Part shown: positions 31,955 to 40,663 of the stretch, piece by piece
How positions within the stretch are numbered: the first letter of the stretch is position 1
How the letters are laid out: every line of letters starts with the position of its first letter
Origin: Scatosoma sp002474405
GTDB lineage: Bacteria; Bacillota; Clostridia; Christensenellales; Borkfalkiaceae
Assembly (NCBI GenBank): GCA_937892545.1
Contig: CALAFO010000027.1
Location: 1 to 40,695, forward strand
DNA: 40,695 bases
Reading direction: 5' to 3'
Program-made: the position numbers and the translations under genes
Notes under the pieces: model-generated
What the model was told of the DNA's origin: nothing
Database searches by the model: none
Seen by the model: the letters and a program-made list of their open reading frames with translations, nothing else

Positions 31955-32096
31955 ATGGAAAAGAAAAAGTATACATCGCCCGAAGTACTGTACGTGCTCT
32001 CGTCTGTTGATTGTTTAACAACGTCGGGGGGGGGGGTACGATAACGTAATCGAGGACGTAGACTGGGATAATTTCAACCGGGAAACGACGGTTTAA
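31955..32096 (+). CDS. short acidic peptide gene, frame broken at a G11 tract
   Basis: ATG at 31955 has a strong GGGGAGGA site six bases upstream. As written, the frame runs 29 codons to a stop at 32042-32044. With one G fewer in the tract at 32026-32036 (or two more), it would continue to a stop at 32094-32096 and encode 46 residues: a basic start 'MEKKKYTSPEV', a hydrophobic middle, 'TTSGGG', then an acidic tail 'YDNVIEDVDWDNF'. The second stop lies 14 bp before the next gene, so the longer product fits the operon spacing. Short peptides of this plan (K-Y-x-x-P-E start, TSGG centre, acidic tail) are frequent in gut Clostridia and lack a known role. The break may be phase variation, a null allele or an assembly error. 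Confidence 0.6.
32026..32036 (+). repeat. homopolymeric tract of 11 G inside a coding region
   Basis: Eleven consecutive G begin at the third base of a serine codon. Tracts of this length are prone to slippage in replication and also to sequencing error. It sets which of two endings the short peptide gene gets. Confidence 0.8.
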
Positions 32097-32110
32097 AGGG
32101 GAAACGAAAC

Positions 32111-34834
32111 ATGAAAAAATTATGCAGAAAAAACAAGAAACTGGTGCTGGCGGCTTCCGCCGTATCGCTCGGCATGCTGGCGGGCGGCGTTGCGCTGATG
32201 AATCACGGCAACATTGCAAGCGCGGAAAACGCTTTTCCCGGAGACGGGACGATAGAAGTGCTTGACGGCACGTCGCTGAAACTCAATGCCGGGGGCGGGG
32301 TGCGGTTCATCGTGAAGATGAATGCCGCCGCGAAAAATTACATAAAAGACGACGACGCGAACGACGAAGTGAAACTGGTGGTACGCGTGGGCGCGGTGAA
32401 ATATTTCGGCGAAAAGTGGCTGAACTGCGAGGTGGACGAAGAGAAGCTGTATCGGGTGGACGGCGACGAAGCCTGGTATGCCAACGTGTGCCTTACCAAC
32501 GTGCTGGAGCAGAACCGCAAGCTGGATTATACCGCGCAGGCGTATATTTACAGCGGCGATACGGAAGTGAAGGCTTCCGATTATAACGAAAACGCGCGCG
32601 GGAATTTTTACGACGTGGCTACGGCGGCTTTGCTGGATACCAAACAGGAATACACGCAGCAGATTTTAAGTCTTGAAAATTATTCGTGGCTGGGTGCGGA
32701 CGAGACGTTCCCGCTGTATATCGACAGTCTGGATTTATACAACGGGCTGGTTACGAAAATCAACGAGGGCGCCGATTTTTCGAAGAAGTACGTTGCCGTC
32801 AGAAGCAATGTGGACGTAACAAACGGCACGGCTTTGAACGAGGGGAAGCAGCTGCCCGAAAACAATTACAGATTGAGCCTTGTTACGTTTAAAGACGGCG
32901 AAAAAGAGCTGGGTTCGGTGATGGTGAAAAACGGCAGCGAGGCGACGTTCGAAGCGCCTGCCGATCGCACCGACGGCGACGACAAACTTGTGTTTGAAAA
33001 ATGGGTAACGGAAAACGGAGGCGACGACGAAGCGGATTTAAGCGCGATTTCGGGCGACGCCGTGGTATACGCGAAATTCAGAAGAGTGTTTGCCAACGCG
33101 ATTACGGCGTTTGATACCGAGGATATCGTGTACGGCGAAGCGCCTGCGTTTACGGCAACGGCGAAATACGGCGAAGCCGGAATTACGTTTGCGAAAGAAA
33201 AAGACGGCGAATACAAGGCGTGGGACGAACTGGATAACCGCAACGTAGGCACGTACTGGGCGAAAGCGAGCGTGGCGGCGGCTTCCGGTTATTCCGCGGC
33301 GGAAGAAACAAAATCGTTTGAAGTGAAGAAAGCGACGAATTCAATGCAGCTGAAGATGCCGGCAACGATTAAATGTACCGATACGCCCGAACCTGCGGCG
33401 ACGGCGCTGCACGGAAGCGTACGGTATACGTACGGAAAAGACATCGATACCGTGCAGAACTGGGATTTTGCTACCGCCAAATATAAGGATGCGGAGGGCA
33501 ACGAAATTATCGATGCTCGTCTCGGCTATAAAGTAAAAGCAACGGTAGAGGGTACGGAAAATTACGACGGCGCCGAGGCAACGGCGGAATTTATCGTAAT
33601 TCACGATTTTGACGAAAACGGCTTGTGTAAGGATTGCCGGAAAGGGCAGAGTTGTATTTCCTATGCCGAGGACGGAGAGAGCGCGTATATCAGCGGATAT
33701 ATCGAAGGAAATAATCCGTCGGGCGAAGTTTATTCGCTTTCCGTATATAATGGTAAACCCGTAACTTACGTAAAAGTTGAAACTTTTGCAGGCAAGAATA
33801 TTACGAAAGTCATTTTACCGGAAAGTGTGAAGAGTTTGGACGGTGGCGTATTTGCTAATTGTTCGAAACTTACGTTTGTTTCGATGACGGGCGTTGAAAA
33901 CTTGCAATACGACGGCACTTCTTTGGGGTTTGCATCTGGCAGAGGAAATAATTTTATCAACTGTACCGCATTGAAGTACGTTGTATTGAATCCGAATTTC
34001 AGTACAAATGCACAGCAATTCTTTGCTCATCCGGATGCGCCGGCAAAAGCGATACTCGATATCTATGTGAACGCTGCAAGCGGCACGCCGAATTTCGGTG
34101 GTGCTAATACAAATTTGTTAACGGGAACGATTTATTATAAAGGCGATGCAACGAAATGTCTGCAGTGGAATTTCGACGAGAACGGCGAAATTATTCATGG
34201 CGCAAGCGAACACAATTATGTTGACGGCATCTGCTCGAAGTGCGGAAAGAAAGACGCAATGGGTGTGGTTTACGCCTATAATTCGGAGAAAGGCGTTTAT
34301 TACGTGTCGGGATATAGCGGTTCCGGAGAAAACGTTACCGTATTTTCTACATGGGATGACGGCATAAACGGCGAGAAATCCGTTAAATACATTGCGTTTC
34401 AGGCATTCAAAGACAACACGACGATAAAGAAAGTTGTTCTTCCTGCTTCGGTAGACAGTCTGGAGGGAATGGTATTCTGGGGCTGTGAAAATCTCGAATA
34501 TATTTCGATGACGGGTATCAGTAACCTTGATTATGCAAGTCCTTACGGCGGTGGAAGAAACAATAATTTCAGAAACTGCTTTAAGTTAAGCGTGGTTATT
34601 ACAAGCAATGCGCTGTCCTCAAACGTGGGTCAGTTCGGCTGCGGCGCCGCAGATACGGGAAACAAAAAGATACTCGACTTTTACGTATACGGTGAAAGCG
34701 GAGCACCTTCTCTTGATTACGAAACGGCAGACGCGAATAACCTCTGTTCCGGCAACATCTACTACTACAGCGAAACGCAGAAAGCCGGTTGCTGGCATTA
34801 CGATGATAACGGCAACGCGGAACTCTGGGCGTAA
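32111..34834 (+). CDS. secreted protein with Ig-like domains and two BspA-like leucine-rich modules
   Basis: This encodes a 907-residue exported protein. Start: ATG with AAAGGGGA upstream. Seen: a signal peptide with likely cleavage after 'IASA' near residue 38, no lipobox; an N-terminal beta domain at about 45-230 ('GGGVRFIVKM'); a short repeat-like domain with 'EATFEAPADR'; an MBG/Ig-like domain at about 335-410; then two modules with a cysteine knuckle ('GLCKDC' near residue 503, 'GICSKCG' near 705) and leucine-rich motifs like those of the 28550 protein. The final module is close to the last module of that protein even at DNA level. From about nucleotide 33690 onward the codon choice is visibly AT-richer than upstream. 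No sorting motif, so attachment to the cell may depend on partners. Confidence 0.78.
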   Translation: MKKLCRKNKKLVLAASAVSLGMLAGGVALMNHGNIASAENAFPGDGTIEVLDGTSLKLNAGGGVRFIVKMNAAAKNYIKDDDANDEVKLVVRVGAVKYFGEKWLNCEVDEEKLYRVDGDEAWYANVCLTNVLEQNRKLDYTAQAYIYSGDTEVKASDYNENARGNFYDVATAALLDTKQEYTQQILSLENYSWLGADETFPLYIDSLDLYNGLVTKINEGADFSKKYVAVRSNVDVTNGTALNEGKQLPENNYRLSLVTFKDGEKELGSVMVKNGSEATFEAPADRTDGDDKLVFEKWVTENGGDDEADLSAISGDAVVYAKFRRVFANAITAFDTEDIVYGEAPAFTATAKYGEAGITFAKEKDGEYKAWDELDNRNVGTYWAKASVAAASGYSAAEETKSFEVKKATNSMQLKMPATIKCTDTPEPAATALHGSVRYTYGKDIDTVQNWDFATAKYKDAEGNEIIDARLGYKVKATVEGTENYDGAEATAEFIVIHDFDENGLCKDCRKGQSCISYAEDGESAYISGYIEGNNPSGEVYSLSVYNGKPVTYVKVETFAGKNITKVILPESVKSLDGGVFANCSKLTFVSMTGVENLQYDGTSLGFASGRGNNFINCTALKYVVLNPNFSTNAQQFFAHPDAPAKAILDIYVNAASGTPNFGGANTNLLTGTIYYKGDATKCLQWNFDENGEIIHGASEHNYVDGICSKCGKKDAMGVVYAYNSEKGVYYVSGYSGSGENVTVFSTWDDGINGEKSVKYIAFQAFKDNTTIKKVVLPASVDSLEGMVFWGCENLEYISMTGISNLDYASPYGGGRNNNFRNCFKLSVVITSNALSSNVGQFGCGAADTGNKKILDFYVYGESGAPSLDYETADANNLCSGNIYYYSETQKAGCWHYDDNGNAELWA

Positions 34835-34881
34835 ACAGAAAAATTTCATCGCGGCTTAGCGGTTGCGATACCATAAAGGCA

Positions 34882-34937
34882 AATCTTGTACGCTTTCCGC
34901 CTCAAAATTTTATGATTTTCGGCGGAAAGCGTAGATT
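34882..34937. other. long palindrome between operon and beta-helix gene
   Basis: ACGCTTTCCGCC (34890-34901) is an exact reverse complement of 34921-34932, and AATCT (34882-34886) with AGATT (34933-34937) extends the stem past a 3-base bulge. The loop is 19 bases and AT-rich. There is no T-tail in either direction. It may end transcription of the surface operon weakly, protect its 3' end, or act as an operator for the next gene. Confidence 0.5.
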
Positions 34938-34962
34938 CTATCCTGCATTTTTCATATACATT

Positions 34963-36288
34963 ATGCTTACAAACACCAAACACGGAAAAATCGATTTATC
35001 CCGTATTGCGGACGGCGGTTTCAAGTCTTACAAAGACGGAAAAATCTGGTCCGACGAATTGAACCGCGTTTTTAAAACTTATCGGGAAATTTTTATTCCC
35101 GCGGGCAGGTATTACGTGGATCGTTCGTTGATCGTGCCGTCGGATACGAAAATTTACGCCGACGAGCATGCCGAAATCATTCTGACAAAGGGCACGGGAA
35201 CGCTGCTTTTACGAAACGAAAGCGTGATAGACGGTTCGGACTATAAAATCCCCGACGACGCGCCGTGCGACGAAAATATTTCCGTCTGCGGCGGCATTTG
35301 GGGCGAAGAAAACGAAGAACGGCTCGGCTACGGCGCTTCGGGGCGCTTTGACGAAAACGATACGTATCACGGCGTTTCTACGTGCTTTTTATTCAGCGGC
35401 GTACGCGGGTTAACGCTGAAAAATCTTGTATTCCGCGCCGCCGCGGGCTTTGCCTGCCAGATAGGCAGAACGGACGGGTTCACGATAGAAAATATACGCT
35501 TCGAAAACTGTTTTGCCGACGGCTTGCATGTAAACGGCGGCGTGAAAAACGGCACGGTGAAAAATCTTTCCGGGCATACGGAGGACGATCTGATTGCGCT
35601 GAACGCTTACGACTGGGATAATTCGTCCATCAATTTCGGCGCGATAGAAAACCTGACCGTAGACGGCGTAAACTGCGGCGACGGGCGGAACGTGCATAAA
35701 TCGTTCCGGATTCAGCCGGGCATATATCCGTATAAAAACGGCGAAAAAGAGGACTGCCGCATTAAAAATCTTACGGTGAAGAACGTTTCGGGCGTAACCA
35801 CGTTTAAAATGTATCTGCAGACGCCCGCATACACGGATGTTCCCGAAAAGAAAATCGGAGTAGGCAGAATAGAAAACGTTACGTTCGAACATATTTCCGC
35901 GGATACGACCTCTCCCGTGGATAAGCAGCCGAATTATCTGAACGGCAACCCGGTAACGGGAAATTTCGCAACGTTTGAAATCGGTTCCGACGTAACGAAT
36001 ATCCGTTTTTCGGACGTAGCCGTGCGACTGGATAAAGAAAAATATCCGAATTCTTATTTCATGACGGTGGGGCCGAAATCACAGTATATCGAAGAGAAAC
36101 ATCTCGAATTGTTCGACCCGTACGTAAGTTGCGCGGCGGAAAATATCCGATACAAAGACGTGCGTATTAACGGGCAGATCGCCGAAGATCTGACGAAAGA
36201 CATAAAAATCGTGGAATTCGGCAAGTTGTATCCTTCTTCTCTGCCGTTCGGCAAGGGGAAAGCAGGTAATATACGTCGGGAAAAATAA
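34963..36288 (+). CDS. right-handed beta-helix protein, GH28-like
   Basis: This encodes a 441-residue protein without signal peptide. Start: ATG at 34963, chosen because the protein pattern begins here; no ribosome site is visible, and an in-frame ATG at 34912 lies in the loop of the upstream palindrome. Seen: 'FIPAGRYYVDRSL' and 'ADEHAEIILTKGTG' at the N-terminus as in pectin-lyase-fold enzymes, then helical-coil repeats ('VRGLTLKNLVFRAAAG', 'TDGFTIENIRFENCFADGLHVNGG'), with 'EDDLIALN' matching the double aspartate strand of GH28. The canonical GH28 'GHG' is not evident, so activity is uncertain. Probably a cytoplasmic polysaccharide-fragment hydrolase or lyase acting with the enzymes downstream. 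Confidence 0.7.
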   Translation: MLTNTKHGKIDLSRIADGGFKSYKDGKIWSDELNRVFKTYREIFIPAGRYYVDRSLIVPSDTKIYADEHAEIILTKGTGTLLLRNESVIDGSDYKIPDDAPCDENISVCGGIWGEENEERLGYGASGRFDENDTYHGVSTCFLFSGVRGLTLKNLVFRAAAGFACQIGRTDGFTIENIRFENCFADGLHVNGGVKNGTVKNLSGHTEDDLIALNAYDWDNSSINFGAIENLTVDGVNCGDGRNVHKSFRIQPGIYPYKNGEKEDCRIKNLTVKNVSGVTTFKMYLQTPAYTDVPEKKIGVGRIENVTFEHISADTTSPVDKQPNYLNGNPVTGNFATFEIGSDVTNIRFSDVAVRLDKEKYPNSYFMTVGPKSQYIEEKHLELFDPYVSCAAENIRYKDVRINGQIAEDLTKDIKIVEFGKLYPSSLPFGKGKAGNIRREK

Positions 36289-36318
36289 CGGGGCGCGCGG
36301 TTGCGCGGCGATAAACAA

Positions 36319-38430
36319 ATGCAGAAAATAAAAGCGAAAACAAAGCAGTGGGACGAGGGGCTGCCGCTCGGAAACGGGTTTATCGGCAGCATCGTTTACG
36401 GGAGTTCTCCGTTGAAAATTACGGTGGATAGAACGGATTTGTGGGATCTTCGTCCGAACGAAACCACACTGGAAAGCGGTTTCAATTTCGAAAATCTGAA
36501 GAGGCTTGCAAAAAGCGGCAAGGCGGAGGATCGGAAAGAATACTGCCGCCTGTTCGACGAAATTTTTATGGGCAAGCCTTACCCTTCGAAAATTACCGCC
36601 GGAAGAATCGAACTGAAATTTTCCCCGGCGGCGGAAGATATTTCGTATACGCTGGACATAGATACCGCGACGGTAAGCGTTTACGACGGCGCGGAAAAAA
36701 TCGCGGACGTGTTTACGGATTATATATCGCTTGCCGGCGTTATCCGGGTGTATCGCGATTGTTCGTACGGCTTTCATATCCCGAAATATTTGTCGGAAAA
36801 AACGAAGAACGCTTCGGGCATCGGCAATCCGGAAGAGGAAAGATCGCTTGGGTATCCGCCTGCGGAAATCAGAGCCGACGGCGCGTACGGGTGGTACGAA
36901 CAGAAAACGCATACGAAATATTGTTACGGAATCGTAACCTACCGCAAAGGGAACGAAATTTATTATACGCTTGCTTCTTCGAACGACGATGAAAATTACG
37001 TACAAGCCGCAAAAAATCGTTTAAAACGGGCGGCGGAAACGGGCTTTGAAAAATTGCACGAGGCGCATCGGAAGCACTGGCGCGCTTACAACGGCAAATC
37101 TGCCGTTAAAACGGGCGATAAACTCATCGACGAAACGTACCGGAAAAGCTGGTATCTGTTCGGAAGCTGTTCGCGGAAAGGGTTTTATCCGATGCCGCTT
37201 CAGGGGGTATGGACGGCGGATAACGATTGCCTGCCTCCATGGAAAGGCGATTATCACCACGATACGAACACGGAATTATCGTATCAGTCTTATTTAAAGG
37301 CGAACCGCTTGGAAGAGGGCGAAGTTTTCGTGGAATATTTATGGAAACTGAAGCCGGCGTATGAGAAATTCGCGAAAGAATTTTTCGGCGTGGAGGGAAT
37401 TTTACTGCCCTCCTGCAGTACGCTTGACGGAAAGCCGATGGGCGGCTGGGCGCAGTATTCCTTATCGCCGACGATGACGATCTGGGCGGCGCAGAGTTTC
37501 GACGAATATTATTTGTATACGGGCGACGAAGAATTTTTAAAAACCCGCGCGTATCCGTTTCTGCGCGGCGTGGGCAAGGCGATTCGTGCGCTGCTGGAAG
37601 AAAAAGACGGAAAATTATATCTGCCGCTTTCCTCCTCGCCGGAAATTTTCGACGATACGGAAGAAGCGTATTTACAGCCGAATTCGAATTTCGACCTCGC
37701 GTTGATGCGGTATTTGTATAAAACGCTGAAAGAATATGCCGGAATACTCGGAGATAACCCCGCGGAATACAGGGAAATTCTGGAAAAACTGGACGATATA
37801 GCCGTTTCTCGGGACGGAGTAGTCATGCTGGATAAAACGCGGAAACTGCCCGAAACGCACAGACATTTTTCGCATCTGATGTGTCTGTATCCGCTGCATT
37901 TAATCGATTACGATACCGAAGAGCATAAAAACATTTACGAACGGACGATCGACGACATGGAAAAGCTCGGCACGGGGCTTTGGGTAGGTTTTTCGTTTGC
38001 GATGTCCGCGCAGATTTATGCCATGGCGAGAAACGGGAACGCGGCGTTTGAAAGACTGAATCAATTCTGCCGCGGATTCGTGGGCGAAAACGGGTTCCAT
38101 TTAAACGGCGATTTCAGACGGTTCGGTTATACGCAGTTTCATTATCGTCCGTTTACGCTGGAAGCGTTATTCGGCTTTTGCGACGCGTTGCACGAAATGC
38201 TGCTGCAGGACCATACAGGAAAAATCGAATTGTTTGCGGCGTTGCCCGAAGAGTGGAAAAATCGCGAAGTATCGTTTAAAAATCTGCGTTCGCGCGGCGG
38301 GTTGCTCGTTTCGGCAAAAACGAAAAACGGCGTGATTACGGAGCTTTTTGTAGCGGCTCCGAAACGATGCGAAATCGGCATAAACGGCGTAACGTATTCT
38401 TTGAACAAAGGGAAAAACAAGCTGGTTTAA
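36319..38430 (+). CDS. GH95-like alpha-L-fucosidase/galactosidase
   Basis: This encodes a 703-residue predicted cytoplasmic enzyme. Start: ATG at 36319; the ribosome site is weak and a TTG at 36301 is possible but less likely. Seen: the N-terminal signature 'WDEGLPLGNGFIGSIVYG' and 'RTDLWDLRP', a (alpha/alpha)6 barrel with 'YHHDTNTELSYQ' and 'GGWAQYSLSPTMTIWAAQSF', then 'HRHFSHLMCLYPLHLI' and a C-terminal beta domain 'RSRGGLLVSAKTKNG'. These match the GH95 layout, which includes alpha-1,2-L-fucosidases and alpha-L-galactosidases (established). It is somewhat shorter than typical GH95 enzymes (about 780 residues). With a probable fucose mutarotase two genes downstream, fucose release is the favoured activity. 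Confidence 0.78.
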   Translation: MQKIKAKTKQWDEGLPLGNGFIGSIVYGSSPLKITVDRTDLWDLRPNETTLESGFNFENLKRLAKSGKAEDRKEYCRLFDEIFMGKPYPSKITAGRIELKFSPAAEDISYTLDIDTATVSVYDGAEKIADVFTDYISLAGVIRVYRDCSYGFHIPKYLSEKTKNASGIGNPEEERSLGYPPAEIRADGAYGWYEQKTHTKYCYGIVTYRKGNEIYYTLASSNDDENYVQAAKNRLKRAAETGFEKLHEAHRKHWRAYNGKSAVKTGDKLIDETYRKSWYLFGSCSRKGFYPMPLQGVWTADNDCLPPWKGDYHHDTNTELSYQSYLKANRLEEGEVFVEYLWKLKPAYEKFAKEFFGVEGILLPSCSTLDGKPMGGWAQYSLSPTMTIWAAQSFDEYYLYTGDEEFLKTRAYPFLRGVGKAIRALLEEKDGKLYLPLSSSPEIFDDTEEAYLQPNSNFDLALMRYLYKTLKEYAGILGDNPAEYREILEKLDDIAVSRDGVVMLDKTRKLPETHRHFSHLMCLYPLHLIDYDTEEHKNIYERTIDDMEKLGTGLWVGFSFAMSAQIYAMARNGNAAFERLNQFCRGFVGENGFHLNGDFRRFGYTQFHYRPFTLEALFGFCDALHEMLLQDHTGKIELFAALPEEWKNREVSFKNLRSRGGLLVSAKTKNGVITELFVAAPKRCEIGINGVTYSLNKGKNKLV

Positions 38431-38496
38431 CAGGGCGCATGAAAACAGCGCATGCGGCAACCTGCCGGGAAATAAGGAAAGAAGGACAGAAAAGGA

Positions 38497-40659
38497 ATGA
38501 AGAAAGGAAGATTTACAATACCGACGGACGAAAGTTTCGTGGAAGGAACGAAAGCGATAGCGGAGAAATGGGGAGCGGACGCGGTGCGGGATTGCGACGG
38601 GACGCGTCTGCCGAAGAACGCGGGTCAATTCGGGAAGGTGTACAACACGTATTTCGTGGTGCGTGGAGATAACGATTGGGCGCGGAAGCATCCTGAAGAA
38701 GCGCAGCGGATATTTCTGCTTTCGGAGCGGAAACTTGCCGTAAGCGAGACAACGGAAATAGAAATCATGAAGGGATTTCTCGCGGACGAATTCGCGCCGG
38801 ACTATACGTATATCGGATTATGGCAGGTATACGATCGCACCACGGGAGAGGAAGTATCGCGTAGCGACTGGCAGGCAGACGAGAAAAGCGGAATCGTAAC
38901 GATAGAAAATTGCAAAGCGTTCCACGAATATACGGTAACGTTTCTTGCGCGCGTAACGTGGCACCCGGTGCAGATATACAATTACATAACGAACGAATGG
39001 ACGTGCGAGAAGCAGCTGACGTACGACCCTGCGTTTCCTGCGACGAAAAAGTATATCGTGGAGCATATGAAGAAGTGGTGCGAAGAGAATCCGGAAACGA
39101 ACGTGGTGCGGTTTACGACGTTTTTGTATCAGTTCACGCTGATTTTCAACGACCTCGGAAAAGAGAAGCAGGTGGAATGGTTCGGGTATGCGCAGACGGC
39201 GAATCCCGTGCTGATGGCGGATTTTGAAAAGGAGAGCGGAATAAAACTGGTAGCGGAAGATTTCGTGGACAGCGGGTATTATAACAACTGTTTCAGAACG
39301 CCTACGGAAAAGTTCAAAAAGTATATGGACTATGTGGAAAGATTCGTAAGCAAAACGATTAAAGAGCTTGTGGATATCTGCCACGGATACGGAAAAGAAG
39401 CGATGATGTTTCTGGGAGACGACTGGATAGGAAGCGAGCCGTACGGAGAACATTTCAAAGATATGGGGCTGGACGCGGTGGTAGGTTCGGTAGGCGGCGG
39501 AGTAACGGTGAGAATGTTATCGGAAATTCCGCACGTAAAATACCACGAAGGGAGATTTCTGCCGTACTTTTTCCCCGATACGTTTTTTGAGGGAAACGAA
39601 AAGAACGCGGTGGAAGAATTGAACCGCAACTGGCGGACGGCAAGGCGCGCGATCATGCGGAAGCCGATAGACCGCATGGGGTTCGGCGGGTATCTTTCGC
39701 TGGCGGCGAAATTCCCGGCGTTTGTGGACCGTGTGGCGGAAGTGGCGGACGAATTCCGGACGATATACGCGGCGGTGGATAACAAAAAGCCGTGGTGCAG
39801 GCTGAAAGCGGGACTTTTGAACGGCTGGGGGAAAAAGCGAAGCTGGATGAGCCATATGGTGGCACACGAACTCTGGTATCAGCAGATCTATTCGTATCAG
39901 GGGATACTGGAGGCGATAAGCGGGTTGCCCGTGGATATCGAATTTTTGTCGTTTGAGGAAGTGAAAGACGGAGTGCCGCAGGATATAGACGTCATCATAA
40001 ACGCGGGAGACGCATATACGTCGTATTCGGGCGGTAAAGAATGGCTGGACGAAAGATTGCAGACGGCGATACGTAGGTTTGTGTATAACGGAGGAGGATT
40101 CATCGGCGTAGGCGAACCGACGGCGTGCGAAGGGAACGGGAGATATTTCCAACTGGCGGACGTGCTGGGGGTGGACGAAGAAATCGGTTATACGCTTTCT
40201 GTGGATAAGTATAACATAACGAAAGTGCCGCACGAACTGACTGAGGGGCTTGAAAGCGCGGACTACGGAGAGGACAAGAAGAATATCTACGCGCTGAAAA
40301 AGACGAAAGTGCTGGATATTGCGTTCAGCGACAGATTTAAGAGGAACGTGAACGCAGGCGAAGTGAAGATGGCGGTGAACGAGTACGGCAGCGGCAGGAG
40401 CTTTTATATTACGGGGCTTCCGTACAGTTTTGAAAATTCGCGGTTGCTGTACAAGGCGATGTGTTACGTGGCGAAGAAAGATTTAAACGTGTGCTATGCG
40501 ACGAACGCCGCCACGGAGTGCAATTATTATCCCGCGGCGAAAAAGTATGCGATAGTAAATAATTCGGATCAGCCGCAGACATCCGATTTTTACGATATCA
40601 ACGGCAAGAAAACAAACCTTGCGCTCGATCCTATGGAAATCAGATGGATAAAGGAGTGA
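38497..40659 (+). CDS. GH112 beta-galactosyl phosphorylase
   Basis: This encodes a 720-residue cytoplasmic phosphorylase that splits a beta-galactosyl disaccharide with phosphate to give galactose 1-phosphate and the free second sugar. Start: ATG at 38497 with AAGGAAAGAAGGA upstream. Seen: the GH112 N-terminus 'FTIPTDESF..GT..I.EKWGADAVRDCDGT', a barrel with 'MMFLGDDWIGSEPYG', where D308 is the likely proton donor by comparison with bifidobacterial lacto-N-biose phosphorylase, a glutamine-amidotransferase-like middle domain ('GGGFIGVGEPTACEG') and a C-terminal beta domain. Length is standard. GH112 members use lacto-N-biose/galacto-N-biose or D-galactosyl-1,4-L-rhamnose; the sequence alone does not tell which. 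Fucosidase and mutarotase neighbours favour the first, the GH78 gene the second. Confidence 0.92.
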   Translation: MKKGRFTIPTDESFVEGTKAIAEKWGADAVRDCDGTRLPKNAGQFGKVYNTYFVVRGDNDWARKHPEEAQRIFLLSERKLAVSETTEIEIMKGFLADEFAPDYTYIGLWQVYDRTTGEEVSRSDWQADEKSGIVTIENCKAFHEYTVTFLARVTWHPVQIYNYITNEWTCEKQLTYDPAFPATKKYIVEHMKKWCEENPETNVVRFTTFLYQFTLIFNDLGKEKQVEWFGYAQTANPVLMADFEKESGIKLVAEDFVDSGYYNNCFRTPTEKFKKYMDYVERFVSKTIKELVDICHGYGKEAMMFLGDDWIGSEPYGEHFKDMGLDAVVGSVGGGVTVRMLSEIPHVKYHEGRFLPYFFPDTFFEGNEKNAVEELNRNWRTARRAIMRKPIDRMGFGGYLSLAAKFPAFVDRVAEVADEFRTIYAAVDNKKPWCRLKAGLLNGWGKKRSWMSHMVAHELWYQQIYSYQGILEAISGLPVDIEFLSFEEVKDGVPQDIDVIINAGDAYTSYSGGKEWLDERLQTAIRRFVYNGGGFIGVGEPTACEGNGRYFQLADVLGVDEEIGYTLSVDKYNITKVPHELTEGLESADYGEDKKNIYALKKTKVLDIAFSDRFKRNVNAGEVKMAVNEYGSGRSFYITGLPYSFENSRLLYKAMCYVAKKDLNVCYATNAATECNYYPAAKKYAIVNNSDQPQTSDFYDINGKKTNLALDPMEIRWIKE

Positions 40660-40663
40660 AAAC

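Noticed and set aside
36293..36307. Hairpin CGCGC/GCGCG before the GH95-like gene as a terminator
   Set aside because: Only five pairs and no T-tail; it may simply weaken the ribosome site.
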